The notes: a model not told the origin generated them from the sequence alone. A stretch of 64,000 nt of DNA from an uncultured Psychrosphaera sp. (GCF_947500655.1 NZ_CANMSK010000002.1:124001-188000); one strand, 5' to 3'; shown: positions 19,763-29,299, counted from the first letter of the stretch. Program-made: numbers and translations.

Positions 19763-20857
19763 TTATTCTTTTTCGCAGTACTTATTATACAAAACAGTAA
19801 GCCTACTATTATTTTTAATATTGTTATGAATAAAGTCACAACTATCAGACTCTTTCAAAACCAGTTTAGTAATTGATAAGTAATATAGCCCATCAACCTC
19901 TCCTCCGACCCATGCAAATTCGAACTCAGTTTTAGCTCTAACGAGGTCTTTCTTAACTAAAATACCATTAAAGTAAAATCGGCCTAGATCCAAGTTAGCT
20001 ATCGGTAATTTTTTCGTTGCGGCATCGCGTAATAACTTTACCAAATCCAAGGACGAACTTCCTAAATTGGGATTATCATAAAGTAAAATAAATAAGTAGT
20101 ACCCAACTTTAATATCAGAACTTTTTGTATATTCGTCTAGTAAAATATCTTTTGCCAACTGTAAATTTATTTCAGTACCTAGACCAAATTGATAATGCCG
20201 AGCATAGTGAATCAGCGCATCTTTATCACCTAAGTTCATTGCTTTTTCAAAATATCGAAGAGAATATTTATAATTCCCCACATCGAAATAAAATGACGCT
20301 ATATTGAACATTGATATACCAGGCTCAAATGAATTATTTATCAATAATGCAACCCCACCATCTATATCCTGCTCCCCACCTATACCACGTAATAACATTG
20401 AACCATAATTATTAACCAAAGACTTATATCTTACATGATGCTTTTGTAAAAGCTTTCTTACAGAAATATATTCGGTTTCTAAATTTTCCCTTAGCACAAT
20501 ATTGCTGTAATTTAAGATACAAATTTCATACACAACACACTGTTTATAATGGGTTAATAGTTTATTTTTTTCACCATTAACCTTCAGTTTCAATGCAGTT
20601 AAAAGGTGTGCGAAAGGTAAGTTTGAAGCTGGAATTTCAAAAGTTGCACTAGCAGGAGTGACTTCTTTTCCATGCTTTTTTATATACGCAATCCACTTTT
20701 GAGCAAGTTGTTGTTGCTCATTACACTCTTTTGAATGTGAGCTGCATTCTGTATTAGCAATTTGAAAAGCTAAGTCATAAACTTCATCACTATACTTCCA
20801 ACCCGCAGCAGCACTAAAATTTAGCGCCAATCCTCCCAAGAACAACCAATATTTCAT
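19763..20857 (-). CDS. Secreted Sel1/TPR-like repeat protein
   Basis: A 364-residue protein with a signal peptide (WLFLGGLALNFSAAAG). The C-terminal two-thirds reads as Sel1-like helical repeats: SLRYFEKAMNLGDKDALIHYARHYQFGLGT and LLRDAATKKLPIANLDLGRFYFNG, with the typical A..G....A...LG..Y..G spacing. Such repeats mediate protein-protein contacts, but the partner is unknown. Four Cys lie in the N-terminal part (TECSSHSKEC and QCVVYEIC) and could form disulfides in the periplasm. The gene sits between two 31-bp repeats. Confidence 0.75.
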   Translation of the reverse strand: MKYWLFLGGLALNFSAAAGWKYSDEVYDLAFQIANTECSSHSKECNEQQQLAQKWIAYIKKHGKEVTPASATFEIPASNLPFAHLLTALKLKVNGEKNKLLTHYKQCVVYEICILNYSNIVLRENLETEYISVRKLLQKHHVRYKSLVNNYGSMLLRGIGGEQDIDGGVALLINNSFEPGISMFNIASFYFDVGNYKYSLRYFEKAMNLGDKDALIHYARHYQFGLGTEINLQLAKDILLDEYTKSSDIKVGYYLFILLYDNPNLGSSSLDLVKLLRDAATKKLPIANLDLGRFYFNGILVKKDLVRAKTEFEFAWVGGEVDGLYYLSITKLVLKESDSCDFIHNNIKNNSRLTVLYNKYCEKE

Positions 20858-20901
20858 TATCTATCTACCTCAAATCCACCTAAGGCTTTCTTAAATGAAT
20901 A

Positions 20902-20932
20902 CGTTAAAAACAATTAATCTCAGTTTGAGCTT
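20902..20932 (-). repeat. 31-bp direct repeat, copy 2 (upstream element)
   Basis: Identical to 19681-19711. It begins 44 nt upstream of the Sel1-like gene start and 9 bp after the ohrR stop codon on the same strand, so it could also serve as the end of the ohrR transcript. Confidence 0.75.
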
Positions 20933-20941
20933 GTAGTAAAG

Positions 20942-21370
20942 CTAAGACTCTTGATTCACTTTATCCAATAACTCAATTAATTGCTGGGCTTCTTGATCTG
21001 TCATTTGTGAAAAAGAGCATTTTATTTTATCTGGAATACTTGCGGCTTGATGGCGTAATTCATCACCGTGAGGTTCAAGTTTAATGACCTTTCTGCGTTT
21101 GTCGTCTTCATCTTTCACAATTGATAGCAAGGATTTGTCCGTCATCTTTTTTAGAATTTGCGTCATGGCTCCGCCATCGATAGACGTTTTTTCTAATAAC
21201 TCAGCTATGGTAATGCCGTCCTTTTCCCACAATGCCATCATCACAATATATTGAGGGTAAGTCAGGTCTAGCTTAATTAACGGCTCGCGGTAATCTCTAA
21301 TAATACGGTTTGAAGCCATATATAGCCGATGGCATATTTGATTGTCTAATTTAAGTTGTGGATATTCCAT
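20942..21370 (-). CDS. ohrR: MarR/OhrR-family peroxide-sensing repressor
   Basis: A 142-residue winged-helix regulator. The N-terminus LKLDNQICHRLYMASNRI places a Cys at residue 13, the position of the redox-sensing Cys in OhrR proteins. The winged helix follows: ITIAELLEKTSIDGGAMTQILKKM and the wing DEDDKRRKVIKL. It is divergent from ohr, with a near-perfect inverted repeat in the shared 171-bp gap, the standard arrangement for OhrR repressing ohr and itself until oxidised by organic hydroperoxide. Confidence 0.9.
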   Translation of the reverse strand: MEYPQLKLDNQICHRLYMASNRIIRDYREPLIKLDLTYPQYIVMMALWEKDGITIAELLEKTSIDGGAMTQILKKMTDKSLLSIVKDEDDKRRKVIKLEPHGDELRHQAASIPDKIKCSFSQMTDQEAQQLIELLDKVNQES

Positions 21371-21413
21371 TTTGTTTACCTTCGGCTCTTGTGTGCGTCA
21401 ATAGCAGGATTGT

Positions 21414-21472
21414 AATTTGCACACAAAGTATTTGCAATGTTTGAAATAATGAATATACTTTGTATGCAAATT
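21414..21472. promoter_or_regulatory. Divergent ohrR/ohr operator region (mirrored 18-bp sites)
   Basis: AATTTGCACACAAAGTAT (21414-21431) and ATACTTTGTATGCAAATT (21455-21472) are inverted copies of each other with 17 of 18 positions matching. Each also contains an imperfect palindrome TTTGnnnnCAAA. Location between the divergent genes makes these the likely OhrR binding sites, one per promoter. Confidence 0.75.
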
Positions 21473-21541
21473 AATTTTGAGTAACTCTAGTTAGTTATTA
21501 ACTGGACAATATTTATATAAAACACGTTTTTGGAGAACAGA

Positions 21542-21970
21542 ATGAATGTATTAAAAGAAGTCGCATACACAGCAAAAGCAACAGCAACAGGCGGACGTAC
21601 AGGATCTGCTAAAAGTGATGATGGTCGTTTACAAGTAAACTTGTCTACACCAAAAGGTTTAGGCGGTGATGACGGTGAAGGGACAAACCCAGAGCAATTA
21701 TTTGCTGCCGGTTATGCCGCATGTTTTATTGGTGCGCTGCAATTTGTATCTGGTCAAACTAAAGTAGCTTTACCAAAAGAAACATACATCAACTCAGAAG
21801 TGTCAATTGGCGCAATTGAAGGTGGTTTTGGTATCGCGGTTAAATTAGCAGTATCTCTTGGTGATTTAGACAAAACACAAGCACAAGAGTTAGTAGATGC
21901 AGCACACGAAGTATGCCCATATTCAAACGCAACACGTGGCAATATTGAAGTTGAGTTGTCTCTTATTTAA
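21542..21970 (+). CDS. ohr: Organic hydroperoxide resistance protein (Ohr peroxidase)
   Basis: A 142-residue Ohr/OsmC-fold thiol peroxidase that reduces organic hydroperoxides. Both catalytic cysteines are present: peroxidatic Cys in FAAGYAACFIGAL and resolving Cys in EVCPYSNATRGN. The catalytic Arg lies in the N-terminal TGGRTGSAKSDDG region. ATG at 21542 is chosen because GGAGA (21532-21536) is 5 nt upstream; a TTG at 21530 would overlap that site. It is divergent from ohrR and is followed by two hairpins. Confidence 0.95.
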   Translation: MNVLKEVAYTAKATATGGRTGSAKSDDGRLQVNLSTPKGLGGDDGEGTNPEQLFAAGYAACFIGALQFVSGQTKVALPKETYINSEVSIGAIEGGFGIAVKLAVSLGDLDKTQAQELVDAAHEVCPYSNATRGNIEVELSLI

Positions 21971-21987
21971 TTGGCGCTTATTTAACT

Positions 21988-22013
21988 AGCACTTATTTAA
22001 CTTAATAAGTGCT
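21988..22013 (+). terminator. Stem-loop after ohr
   Basis: A perfect 10-bp inverted repeat, AGCACTTATT and AATAAGTGCT with loop TAACTT, starts 18 nt after the ohr stop. It has no T-tract, so it is more likely an RNA 3'-end stabiliser or an assisting structure before the stronger terminator at 22042. Confidence 0.5.
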
Positions 22014-22041
22014 GGTAATGCATAAGTAACCAGCTTTAAAT

Positions 22042-22075
22042 AAAAAGGGCAAAGTTAATCACTCCGCCCTTTTTT
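22042..22075. terminator. Bidirectional rho-independent terminator between ohr and igaA-like gene
   Basis: AAAAAGGGC (22042-22050) pairs with GCCCTTTTTT (22066-22075). A-run and T-run on both sides let it work for plus-strand ohr and for the converging minus-strand gene ending at 22085. Confidence 0.85.
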
Positions 22076-22084
22076 AATGATCTA

Positions 22085-24226
22085 TCAATAGCGTTTTTTT
22101 GGTTCTTGCTTGTGTTTGTACGTTAAAAATAACGCTAACCCAAGCCCACCAATACCAAATAAAATAAGCGCTAATTGCGCTAGCGTTAGTAGGTATAAAT
22201 GTTCGTCTATGGTTAAATCAATAGTGATTTTTTTTCTGTTATCTTCTGTTTTAACAACGCTAACAACACCGTAGTCAATGTTTTCTTGTTGCATAATTTT
22301 TATTGATTGGGCTGCATTTTTTATCAGCGTTATGTAATCAGGCCCGGTTTCTTTGTTGGTGAACCTTGAGCGTTGTGGCCCTACCGTTGAAGCGAATGTA
22401 TACCACCCATTATTTGGTATTGAATCAGCTATTAACATAACATTTACTTCTGGCTTTAGATTAACGCTGGTAGAAATAAACTCTTTACCCCAAGTAGAGA
22501 TAACAGATTTAGCTTGTTCTTCTTTTAATTCTTTGTGGGCAAAAAAGAATACTAAAAGCTCACCTTTTTTTATAAACCCATAATCATTGTCATTTGTTTT
22601 GGTGTTTTCTGGATTAAAATTAAGTATTTTTTGCCAACAGTCTTTTTTACATGGTGTAGATGGGGTTATGTCATCCCACATAGTCATGATTTGTTCTTTA
22701 AATAGAGGATCATCCTGGTTGGATTTTGTTATCCATTTAGCCCATGAATGTAGAATAGAATAATCATATTGGAATACGTTTTTTTGGGCGACCAATTGTT
22801 GATTAGAGAACATGGCTTTCATTTTTAATGCTGAATAAATAGAATTGCTTATATTAGAAAATGTGAGTTGCTCATCAATCTGTTTAAGAGCTTCTAATTG
22901 TTTGGAAACACTGCCTAACAGGTCAACATTTTGCTCTGTATCTAATACATTAAAATAGTCACAATACTCATACGACTCACCTTCTAAAAAGTCTCCATAG
23001 ATTAATAAGCATTGTCTATTCAGTGAATTGGTATAAATTCTCTGACCAACTTGATCGATAGATTTCCAATCTTCTAAAGTATTGATCTCTTTAATTTCAG
23101 ACGCTTCTAACATTTTTAAGACAAGTGGTGCTTTGTTTAAATCCATATACAGCGATGTGTGCAAAATCAGAAATATAGAGGTCACCGCTAACCAAAAGGA
23201 ATTTTTATTGTTTTTTTCTTGTTTAAAATCACGCTGGACTGAATGGGTGTTTTCAATACTGACAATATTGGATGTGTCATTTAACACTTCAAACGACACT
23301 TTTTGATCGAGTGGAATACGGTCTAATTTATCTTGCCAAATTGAGGGAAGTAAAAAGCTAACTTTTCCTAGACCACTTTCGTCATACACTTGGGCATGAT
23401 GTTGATCATATCCATTTGCTATTTGACTAAATTGGCCACTCATTCTGGTCACTTCACATTTGTAACGAGCTCTTGCTTTAGAGCGATACCATAGACCAAA
23501 TCCAATAAATAAAATAATGCCATAAGTTACAGCCCAAACAAGATAAGAGGAACTTCCATTAATCATAAATCCTGCGATCACAAAGCTGATCATCAGAAAA
23601 AAGGCATAACCTCCCCCACTGGTTATCGGATCAAAATATAAACGCTCGTTATCAGACGCATTTCTATTACTAAGGATCTCTAAAGGCAGATCATCAATTT
23701 TTCCAAGTTGCCCACTTTCTATTACTGATTTTGTTTGTTTTTCTAACTCACCTGTTAACAACTCACCCACTAAACTAAAATCGCCAAGTGACAGTAAGTA
23801 AAATTTATTATTAATCAGTGCCACTTTAGCAGGGGCTTGATTTTGAACACTGGTTTCAAAAAAACTTTGTAATTGCTCTACCGACAAAATATTTGGAACT
23901 TGAATATTAATGCCCGAAATAGACACTAACAGGCTGCTTGTACCAGAAGACGATGAAATACTCTGAATGGAAATTTCACCTATGATTATCATTTCAAATG
24001 CTCTAACGGGGTCTTCCAACTTCAAACCAAAAAGCTTATTTAAGGCAGAATTTTCTTGTTCGTCGGTTAATTCAAATTCTTGCTCATTATCTTCCAACGC
24101 ATTAATTTCTTTGGCCAAATTAGTGGCGTTTTTTGAAGTTGTTTTGTAGGAAGTGAAATAAGAAAACAAGGCAAAGATTGAGATGATCAGAACGATGATT
24201 TTTAAGATAAAAGCGATACTATCCAT
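22085..24226 (-). CDS. igaA: IgaA/UmoB-like inner-membrane protein
   Basis: A 713-residue protein whose layout matches IgaA (YrfF, about 710 residues), the inner-membrane brake on the Rcs phosphorelay in enterobacteria. It has an N-terminal TM (residues 3-23), a cytoplasmic domain, a TM pair (about 207-247), a second cytoplasmic domain containing LLPSIWQDKL (compare the YPAHWQ motif of IgaA), a TM at about 343-361, a large periplasmic domain and a final TM at about 677-703. Four periplasmic Cys occur as a spaced pair (406, 422) and a close pair (526, 530), the arrangement of the IgaA disulfides. Overall identity looks low, so function in Rcs-like signalling is inference. It is monocistronic; no rcs genes are nearby. 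Confidence 0.7.
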   Translation of the reverse strand: MDSIAFILKIIVLIISIFALFSYFTSYKTTSKNATNLAKEINALEDNEQEFELTDEQENSALNKLFGLKLEDPVRAFEMIIIGEISIQSISSSSGTSSLLVSISGINIQVPNILSVEQLQSFFETSVQNQAPAKVALINNKFYLLSLGDFSLVGELLTGELEKQTKSVIESGQLGKIDDLPLEILSNRNASDNERLYFDPITSGGGYAFFLMISFVIAGFMINGSSSYLVWAVTYGIILFIGFGLWYRSKARARYKCEVTRMSGQFSQIANGYDQHHAQVYDESGLGKVSFLLPSIWQDKLDRIPLDQKVSFEVLNDTSNIVSIENTHSVQRDFKQEKNNKNSFWLAVTSIFLILHTSLYMDLNKAPLVLKMLEASEIKEINTLEDWKSIDQVGQRIYTNSLNRQCLLIYGDFLEGESYEYCDYFNVLDTEQNVDLLGSVSKQLEALKQIDEQLTFSNISNSIYSALKMKAMFSNQQLVAQKNVFQYDYSILHSWAKWITKSNQDDPLFKEQIMTMWDDITPSTPCKKDCWQKILNFNPENTKTNDNDYGFIKKGELLVFFFAHKELKEEQAKSVISTWGKEFISTSVNLKPEVNVMLIADSIPNNGWYTFASTVGPQRSRFTNKETGPDYITLIKNAAQSIKIMQQENIDYGVVSVVKTEDNRKKITIDLTIDEHLYLLTLAQLALILFGIGGLGLALFLTYKHKQEPKKRY

Positions 24227-24442
24227 TGAATGTTAAACCCTTTTTTACTGTTACTGCCATAGCTACTTAAGGAATAAAGAAAGTATGTGACGATTCACTT
24301 TTTATTAGTAGGTACGATACGAAATTTTTAACAACTTAAACATTAAGTTTATTGTGCGTTAGTATCAATAGGGGATATACCTAACGGATAAATTTTTGAT
24401 AAATAAAATAAAAATCAATGGAACCGGAGTTGTTGATTAAGG

Positions 24443-24473
24443 AAAGTGCAAAGTTAATTACTTTGCACTTTTT
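24443..24473. terminator. Terminator downstream of tdh
   Basis: AAAGTGCAAAGT and ACTTTGCACTTT form a perfect 12-bp stem with a 5-nt loop, 23 bp after the tdh stop. T-rich sequence is present on both strands, strongest on plus. The remaining gap (24227-24442) shows no gene and should contain the igaA-like promoter. Confidence 0.75.
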
Positions 24474-24495
24474 ATCTTTAAGGACAAGACAAGGG

Positions 24496-25521
24496 CTAAT
24501 CCCAGTTTAAAATAACTTTACCTGACTGACCTGAACCCATAGTGTCAAAACCGTCTTGGAATTGGTCTATTGGGAATTGGTGAGTAATGATAGGCGATAT
24601 GTCTAAGCCAGATTGAATTAAGCTTGCCATTTTGTACCAAGTCTCAAACATTTCACGGCCGTAAATACCTTTAATAACCAGGCCTTTAAAAATAACTTGA
24701 TTCCAATCTACCGCCATATCTGACGGTGGAATACCTAACATGGCAATTTTACCGCCATTGTTTATGTTATTTAACATGCTATTAAACGCAGAAGGTACGC
24801 CAGACATTTCTAAACCAACATCAAAGCCTTCCGTCATGCCTAGCTCTTTCATCACGTCTTCTAGTTTTTGTTTAGATACATCAACGGCGCGAGTAGCACC
24901 CATTTTTTTAGCTAATTCAAGACGGTATGGATTTACGTCTGTGATCACAACATGACGAGCGCCAACGTGTTTGGCTACTGCCGCAGCCATAATACCAATT
25001 GGCCCTGCGCCAGTAATAAGTACATCTTCACCCACTAAATCAAAAGATAACGCGGTATGTACTGCGTTGCCAAATGGGTCAAAAACAGCGGCTAATTCGT
25101 CAGAGATATTGTCAGGAATTTTAAATGCGTTAAACGCTGGGATAACCAAATATTCAGCAAAAGAACCTTCACGGTTTACACCAACTCCAATTGTATTACG
25201 GCATAAATGCACACGGCCTGCGCGGCAGTTACGGCAATGGCCACAAGTAATATGACCTTCACCTGACACTCGGTCACCAACAGTAAAGCCACGAACTTCT
25301 TGGCCCATGTCTACCACTTCGCCAACGTATTCATGGCCTACAACCATAGGCACTGGAATGGTAGCTTTTGCCCAATCATCCCAGTTGTAAATGTGCATAT
25401 CTGTTCCGCAAATTGCGGTTTTACGAATTTTAATTAATAAGTCATTGTGACCCATGACTGGCTTTTCAGCCTGAGTCATCCAAATACCTTTTTCTGATTT
25501 GGTTTTAGCTAGTGCTTTCAT
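24496..25521 (-). CDS. tdh: L-threonine 3-dehydrogenase
   Basis: A zinc-dependent, NAD-linked alcohol-dehydrogenase-family enzyme oxidising L-threonine to 2-amino-3-ketobutyrate, which Kbl then cleaves. The catalytic zinc site is seen in [11 protein letters not shown] and GHEYVGEV, the structural zinc site in [15 protein letters not shown], and the Rossmann motif in [12 protein letters not shown]. Starting at the ATG at 25521 ([14 protein letters not shown]) gives 341 residues, identical to the usual length. Further in-frame ATGs up to 25545 exist just after the kbl stop. It forms an operon with kbl upstream. Confidence 0.97.
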   Translation of the reverse strand: MKALAKTKSEKGIWMTQAEKPVMGHNDLLIKIRKTAICGTDMHIYNWDDWAKATIPVPMVVGHEYVGEVVDMGQEVRGFTVGDRVSGEGHITCGHCRNCRAGRVHLCRNTIGVGVNREGSFAEYLVIPAFNAFKIPDNISDELAAVFDPFGNAVHTALSFDLVGEDVLITGAGPIGIMAAAVAKHVGARHVVITDVNPYRLELAKKMGATRAVDVSKQKLEDVMKELGMTEGFDVGLEMSGVPSAFNSMLNNINNGGKIAMLGIPPSDMAVDWNQVIFKGLVIKGIYGREMFETWYKMASLIQSGLDISPIITHQFPIDQFQDGFDTMGSGQSGKVILNWD

Positions 25522-25546
25522 TGTCATGTTATTTATCATTGTCATC

Positions 25547-26743
25547 TTACTTAATAATCTTTAATTCTTTACCTACTTTGATGAAAGCAGCAATCGCTTT
25601 ATCAAGTTGCGCTTTGGTATGTGCAGCAGAAATTTGAGTACGTATACGAGCTTGGCCTTTTGGTACAACAGGGAAGCTAAAACCAACCACATAAATACCT
25701 TCTTCTAACATTTTTTCTGCCATGTCAGACGCTAATTGTGCGTCACCTAACATCACAGGAATAATCGCATGATCTTTACCTGCTAAGGTAAATCCAGCCG
25801 CTTCCATTTGCTCACGGAAATAAGCTGCATTAGACCAAAGCTGGTCACGTAATTCAGAACCTGTTTCTAGCATTTCTAATACTTTAATAGACGCATTTAC
25901 AATTGAAGGTGCAACCGAGTTTGAGAATAAATAAGGACGTGAACGCTGACGTAACCACTCAACCACTTCTTTTTTACCTGTTGTATAACCACCAGACGCG
26001 CCGCCTAATGCTTTACCAAGCGTACCTGTAATGATGTCTACTCTGTCCATTACACCGCAGTATTCAGGTGTACCACGACCATCCTCACCAACAAAACCAA
26101 CTGCGTGTGAATCATCAACCATAACAAGAGCATCGTATTTATCTGCTAAGTCACATACGGTTTTAAGATCACAAATAACGCCGTCCATTGAGAACACGCC
26201 ATCAGTAGCAATTAATTTGAAACGTGCGCCGTCAGCAACCGCTTGTTGTAATTGTTTTTCTAGGTCAGCCATGTCGTTATTGGCATAGCGGTAACGTTTG
26301 GTTTTAGATAAACGTACACCATCAATAATAGAAGCATGGTTTAACGAGTCAGAAATAATCGCGTCTTCTGCACCTAAAATAGTTTCAAACAAACCGCCGT
26401 TAGCATCAAAACATGAACCATATAAAATCGTGTCTTCTGTTTGTAAAAATTCACTGATTTTAGCTTCTAATGCTTTATGAATATCTTGCGTACCACAAAT
26501 AAAGCGAACAGAGGCGACACCAAAACCGTGTGCATCCAAGCCTTCTTGTGCGGCTTTGATCAAGTCTGGGTGATTAGCTAATCCCAAATAGTTGTTGGCA
26601 CAAAAGTTTAAAACCTGTTCGCCATTAACATCAATACTGGCTTTTTGTTGTGACGTAATAATACGTTCAGACTTATACAAACCATCAAGTTTTACTTGTT
26701 CAATTTCTTGTTGAAGGTGTTTAAAAAAACCGGCTGCACGCAT
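25547..26743 (-). CDS. kbl: Glycine C-acetyltransferase (2-amino-3-ketobutyrate CoA ligase)
   Basis: A PLP enzyme of the alpha-oxoamine synthase family that converts 2-amino-3-ketobutyrate and CoA to glycine and acetyl-CoA. The 398-residue length is typical. The PLP lysine lies in [14 protein letters not shown], the N-terminal [16 protein letters not shown] and [12 protein letters not shown] blocks are strongly conserved, and the C-terminus has [12 protein letters not shown]. First gene of kbl-tdh. An imperfect inverted repeat (26833-26861) lies in the promoter region. Confidence 0.97.
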   Translation of the reverse strand: MRAAGFFKHLQQEIEQVKLDGLYKSERIITSQQKASIDVNGEQVLNFCANNYLGLANHPDLIKAAQEGLDAHGFGVASVRFICGTQDIHKALEAKISEFLQTEDTILYGSCFDANGGLFETILGAEDAIISDSLNHASIIDGVRLSKTKRYRYANNDMADLEKQLQQAVADGARFKLIATDGVFSMDGVICDLKTVCDLADKYDALVMVDDSHAVGFVGEDGRGTPEYCGVMDRVDIITGTLGKALGGASGGYTTGKKEVVEWLRQRSRPYLFSNSVAPSIVNASIKVLEMLETGSELRDQLWSNAAYFREQMEAAGFTLAGKDHAIIPVMLGDAQLASDMAEKMLEEGIYVVGFSFPVVPKGQARIRTQISAAHTKAQLDKAIAAFIKVGKELKIIK

Positions 26744-26832
26744 ATAAGTCTCTCCAATTTGAGTTGATTTTGAAATTGTTTCATCAACTCTTTTAACAAT
26801 TATTTTAGGGATTAGTCCAAGAATAGATGACT

Positions 26833-26861
26833 ATTCTACAATGCCATGGATTGTATAGAAT
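26833..26861. promoter_or_regulatory. Imperfect palindrome in the kbl / ygfF intergenic region
   Basis: ATTCTACAAT and ATTGTATAGAAT flank GCCATGG, giving a near-palindrome about 90 bp upstream of kbl. The 300-bp gap between kbl and the divergent SDR gene (26744-27043) contains no other recognised feature. It could be an operator for the threonine-degradation operon; no regulator can be named from the sequence. Confidence 0.35.
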
Positions 26862-27043
26862 TAATTCATTCAGTACAGTAAAAGCAGCAGTTTCAGCCCT
26901 AATTTTGTTAATCATTATTATTAGATTTTGTGCAATTTACTGCACAGAGTCTGATCGAGTAACTTATATAAAGGTTCTAATTCTGTTGATTTAAGGTATA
27001 ACAAAAATAAGAGCGGCATTATTAGTAAACGAATTAAGAACAC

Positions 27044-27808
27044 ATGAGTAGTAAAATGAATTCACAGAAAGTGGTATTGATCACAGGTTCAAGCAGAGGC
27101 ATTGGCGCTGCTAGTGCAAAATTATTTGCCAGTAAAGGTTATAGCGTGTGTGTTAATTATAAACATGACCAAGCTTCCGCATTAAACGTGGTAAAAGACG
27201 TTCAAGCAATGGGTGTAAAGTGTATTGCGGTACAAGCTGATGTTGCTATTGAGTCTGAGGTAGAGGGTTTATTTAACCAAATAGACAGCGAACTTGGCAG
27301 TATTACTGCTCTGGTTAATAACGTAGGTGTTTTGCAATCTCAAATGCGTTTACAAGATATGAACGCAGAGCGTATTAACAACATACTAACCACAAATGTC
27401 ACTAGCTACTTTTTATGCAGCAAATACGCAATTAAGCGCATGTCTTTAGAATTTGGTGGTAACGGCGGCACTATTGTCAATGTATCTTCTGGCGCAGCTA
27501 GAACCGGCTCACCAAATGAATATATAGATTACGCAGCATCAAAAGGCGCAATAGACACGTTAACGGTTGGTTTATCAAAAGAGCTAGCAGCACAAGGTAT
27601 TAGGGTAAATGGCGTGCGCCCAGGTTTAATATATACCGACATGCACGCAGACGGCGGTGAGGCGAATCGAGTAGACAGATTAAAAACTAAAATCCCACTA
27701 CAACGTGGCGGCGAAGTTGAAGAAGTTGCAGAAGCCATATATTGGCTAGCCAGTGAAAAGTCGTCATTCTCTACTGGCACCATTATAGATGTTACCGGAG
27801 GAAATTAA
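27044..27808 (+). CDS. ygfF: YgfF-like SDR-family NAD(P)-dependent oxidoreductase
   Basis: A 254-residue classical short-chain dehydrogenase: cofactor motif ITGSSRGIGAAS, NNVG (the usual NNAG position), catalytic Ser in NVSSGAA and YxxxK as YIDYAASKGA. The blocks INNILTTNVTSYFLC and GIRVNGVRPGLIYTDMHADGGE track E. coli YgfF closely. The substrate is unknown. It is followed directly by a GNAT gene and then a WYL regulator with touching or overlapping ends, so the three are likely one operon. Confidence 0.88.
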   Translation: MSSKMNSQKVVLITGSSRGIGAASAKLFASKGYSVCVNYKHDQASALNVVKDVQAMGVKCIAVQADVAIESEVEGLFNQIDSELGSITALVNNVGVLQSQMRLQDMNAERINNILTTNVTSYFLCSKYAIKRMSLEFGGNGGTIVNVSSGAARTGSPNEYIDYAASKGAIDTLTVGLSKELAAQGIRVNGVRPGLIYTDMHADGGEANRVDRLKTKIPLQRGGEVEEVAEAIYWLASEKSSFSTGTIIDVTGGN

Positions 27809-28321
27809 GTGATATTAACAACACCAATAAACACCGATATACAACAAATGAGCAGTTGGTTTAAAGATGAAGCTGAAATGCGGATTTGGTCTGGACCGCA
27901 ATTCCGTTATCCATTTGACCAAGTCACGTTTAAAGCTGATTTAAGCATGGAGCGTTTACCATCTTTTTGTTTAAAACATTCAGAGCCAGCAACTGATGTT
28001 GAACGAAATTTATTGGTAGGTTTTGGTCAGTATTATTTACGTGCAGGACGTTGCCATTTAGGCCGTTTAGTGATCAATCCTGATTGCAGAGGTCAAAACA
28101 AAATAGCGGATTTGATTTCATTGTTAGCTGACAAAGGCTGTGCAGATTTAAAGGTAAACGAGCTATCTTTATTTGTGTTTAACGACAACCATAAAGCCAA
28201 AAGAGCCTATGAGAAACTAGGCTTTGTTGAAGCTGAATACCCAGAGCTTCTTGTTTCAGGATCAGTGCCAATGGAAGGTTGTGTTTATATGATCAAAGAT
28301 AGATTAAAGGAAACACTTTGA
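27809..28321 (+). CDS. GNAT-family N-acetyltransferase
   Basis: A 170-residue GCN5-related acetyltransferase. The acetyl-CoA site is seen in LGRLVINPDCRGQNKIADLI and the C-terminal half has LFVFNDNHKAKRAYEKLGF, the standard GNAT ending. The start is GTG at 27809, directly after the SDR stop, with GGAGG inside the SDR 3' end. The acceptor substrate is unknown. It overlaps the next gene by 4 bp. Confidence 0.85.
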   Translation: MILTTPINTDIQQMSSWFKDEAEMRIWSGPQFRYPFDQVTFKADLSMERLPSFCLKHSEPATDVERNLLVGFGQYYLRAGRCHLGRLVINPDCRGQNKIADLISLLADKGCADLKVNELSLFVFNDNHKAKRAYEKLGFVEAEYPELLVSGSVPMEGCVYMIKDRLKETL

Positions 28322-29247
28322 AAATAGATCGTATGCTAACAATTATTGTCATGTTGCTTAACAGAAATCGAATATCGGCAACAGAACTCGCTGAAAAGTT
28401 TGAAATCTCAGTTCGAACGGTTTACAGAGATATTGATGCAATAAATATGGCTGGCATTCCAATTATTTCATACCCTGGGAATAATGGCGGTTTTGGTATT
28501 GTAGATAATTATAAATTAAGCCACCAGTTACTTACGCTAAACAATTTGTGCACCATACTTTCAGCACTTAAGAATATGAACTCAACCATTGAAAATAGTG
28601 AACTTGATGCTTCTATAGAAAAGCTACGGAATCTTATTCCAGAAGATAAAACTAATCATTTTGACCAACATATGGAACAAGTTATTATTGATATGATGCC
28701 TTGGGCAAACTCTTCAAAGCAGAAAGATTTGGTCAAAATAATCCAGAATGCCATTGCTCAGTCAAAAATAATATCTATTACATATAGAAACTTTTCAAAT
28801 GAAAAAAGCACAAGACAGTTAGAGCCTATGTCGGTCATTTTTAAAAATTATGCTTGGTATTTGTTTGCTTATTGTCAGTTAAAAATGGAATTTAGATTAT
28901 TCAAAATCTCTCGTGTAATAGATTTAAAAGTGGATGAAACACGGTTCACTCGCAGAGAAAAGTCATATCGTGAAATTGAACAAGAATCAAAGAAAGACGT
29001 CTCTTTAGTTAGTCTTACATTAAAATTCACATCTCAGGTGAGAGTTCGTGTAGAGGATGTTTTTGACAGAGAAAATATTGAATATCTGGACACTGGTGAA
29101 ATGATTGTAACGGCACAGTTCCCTGAAATGGAATGGAACTTTGGATTGATTTTCAGCTTTGACGAACACGTAGAAGTATTAGGTCCTGAAAGAGTGCGCT
29201 TAGCAATTGCTGCAAAAATAAAGTCCATGAATGATAAATACACTTAA
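28318..29247 (+). CDS. WYL-domain helix-turn-helix transcriptional regulator (YafY-like)
   Basis: A 309-residue regulator with an N-terminal DeoR-type winged helix (ISATELAEKFEISVRTVYRDIDAIN), followed by a WYL domain (KIISITYRNFSNEKSTRQLEPMSV...AWYLFAYCQ) and a C-terminal WCX-like region. The start is TTG at 28318, overlapping the GNAT stop (TTGA), with AAGGA about 7 nt upstream. The downstream epoxide-hydrolase-like gene, with a TGACA-N6-TGTCA palindrome in its promoter, is a plausible target. Confidence 0.88.
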   Translation: MKIDRMLTIIVMLLNRNRISATELAEKFEISVRTVYRDIDAINMAGIPIISYPGNNGGFGIVDNYKLSHQLLTLNNLCTILSALKNMNSTIENSELDASIEKLRNLIPEDKTNHFDQHMEQVIIDMMPWANSSKQKDLVKIIQNAIAQSKIISITYRNFSNEKSTRQLEPMSVIFKNYAWYLFAYCQLKMEFRLFKISRVIDLKVDETRFTRREKSYREIEQESKKDVSLVSLTLKFTSQVRVRVEDVFDRENIEYLDTGEMIVTAQFPEMEWNFGLIFSFDEHVEVLGPERVRLAIAAKIKSMNDKYT

Positions 29248-29299
29248 TAATACAATTGGTATAAGTCTTATTTTTTTAATAACAACGTTTATTCAAACC

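Noticed and set aside
19681..20932. The 31-bp repeats as target-site duplications of an inserted element carrying the Sel1-like gene
   Set aside because: No transposase or terminal inverted repeats lie between them, and both copies hold the same position relative to a downstream gene, which fits a shared upstream element better.
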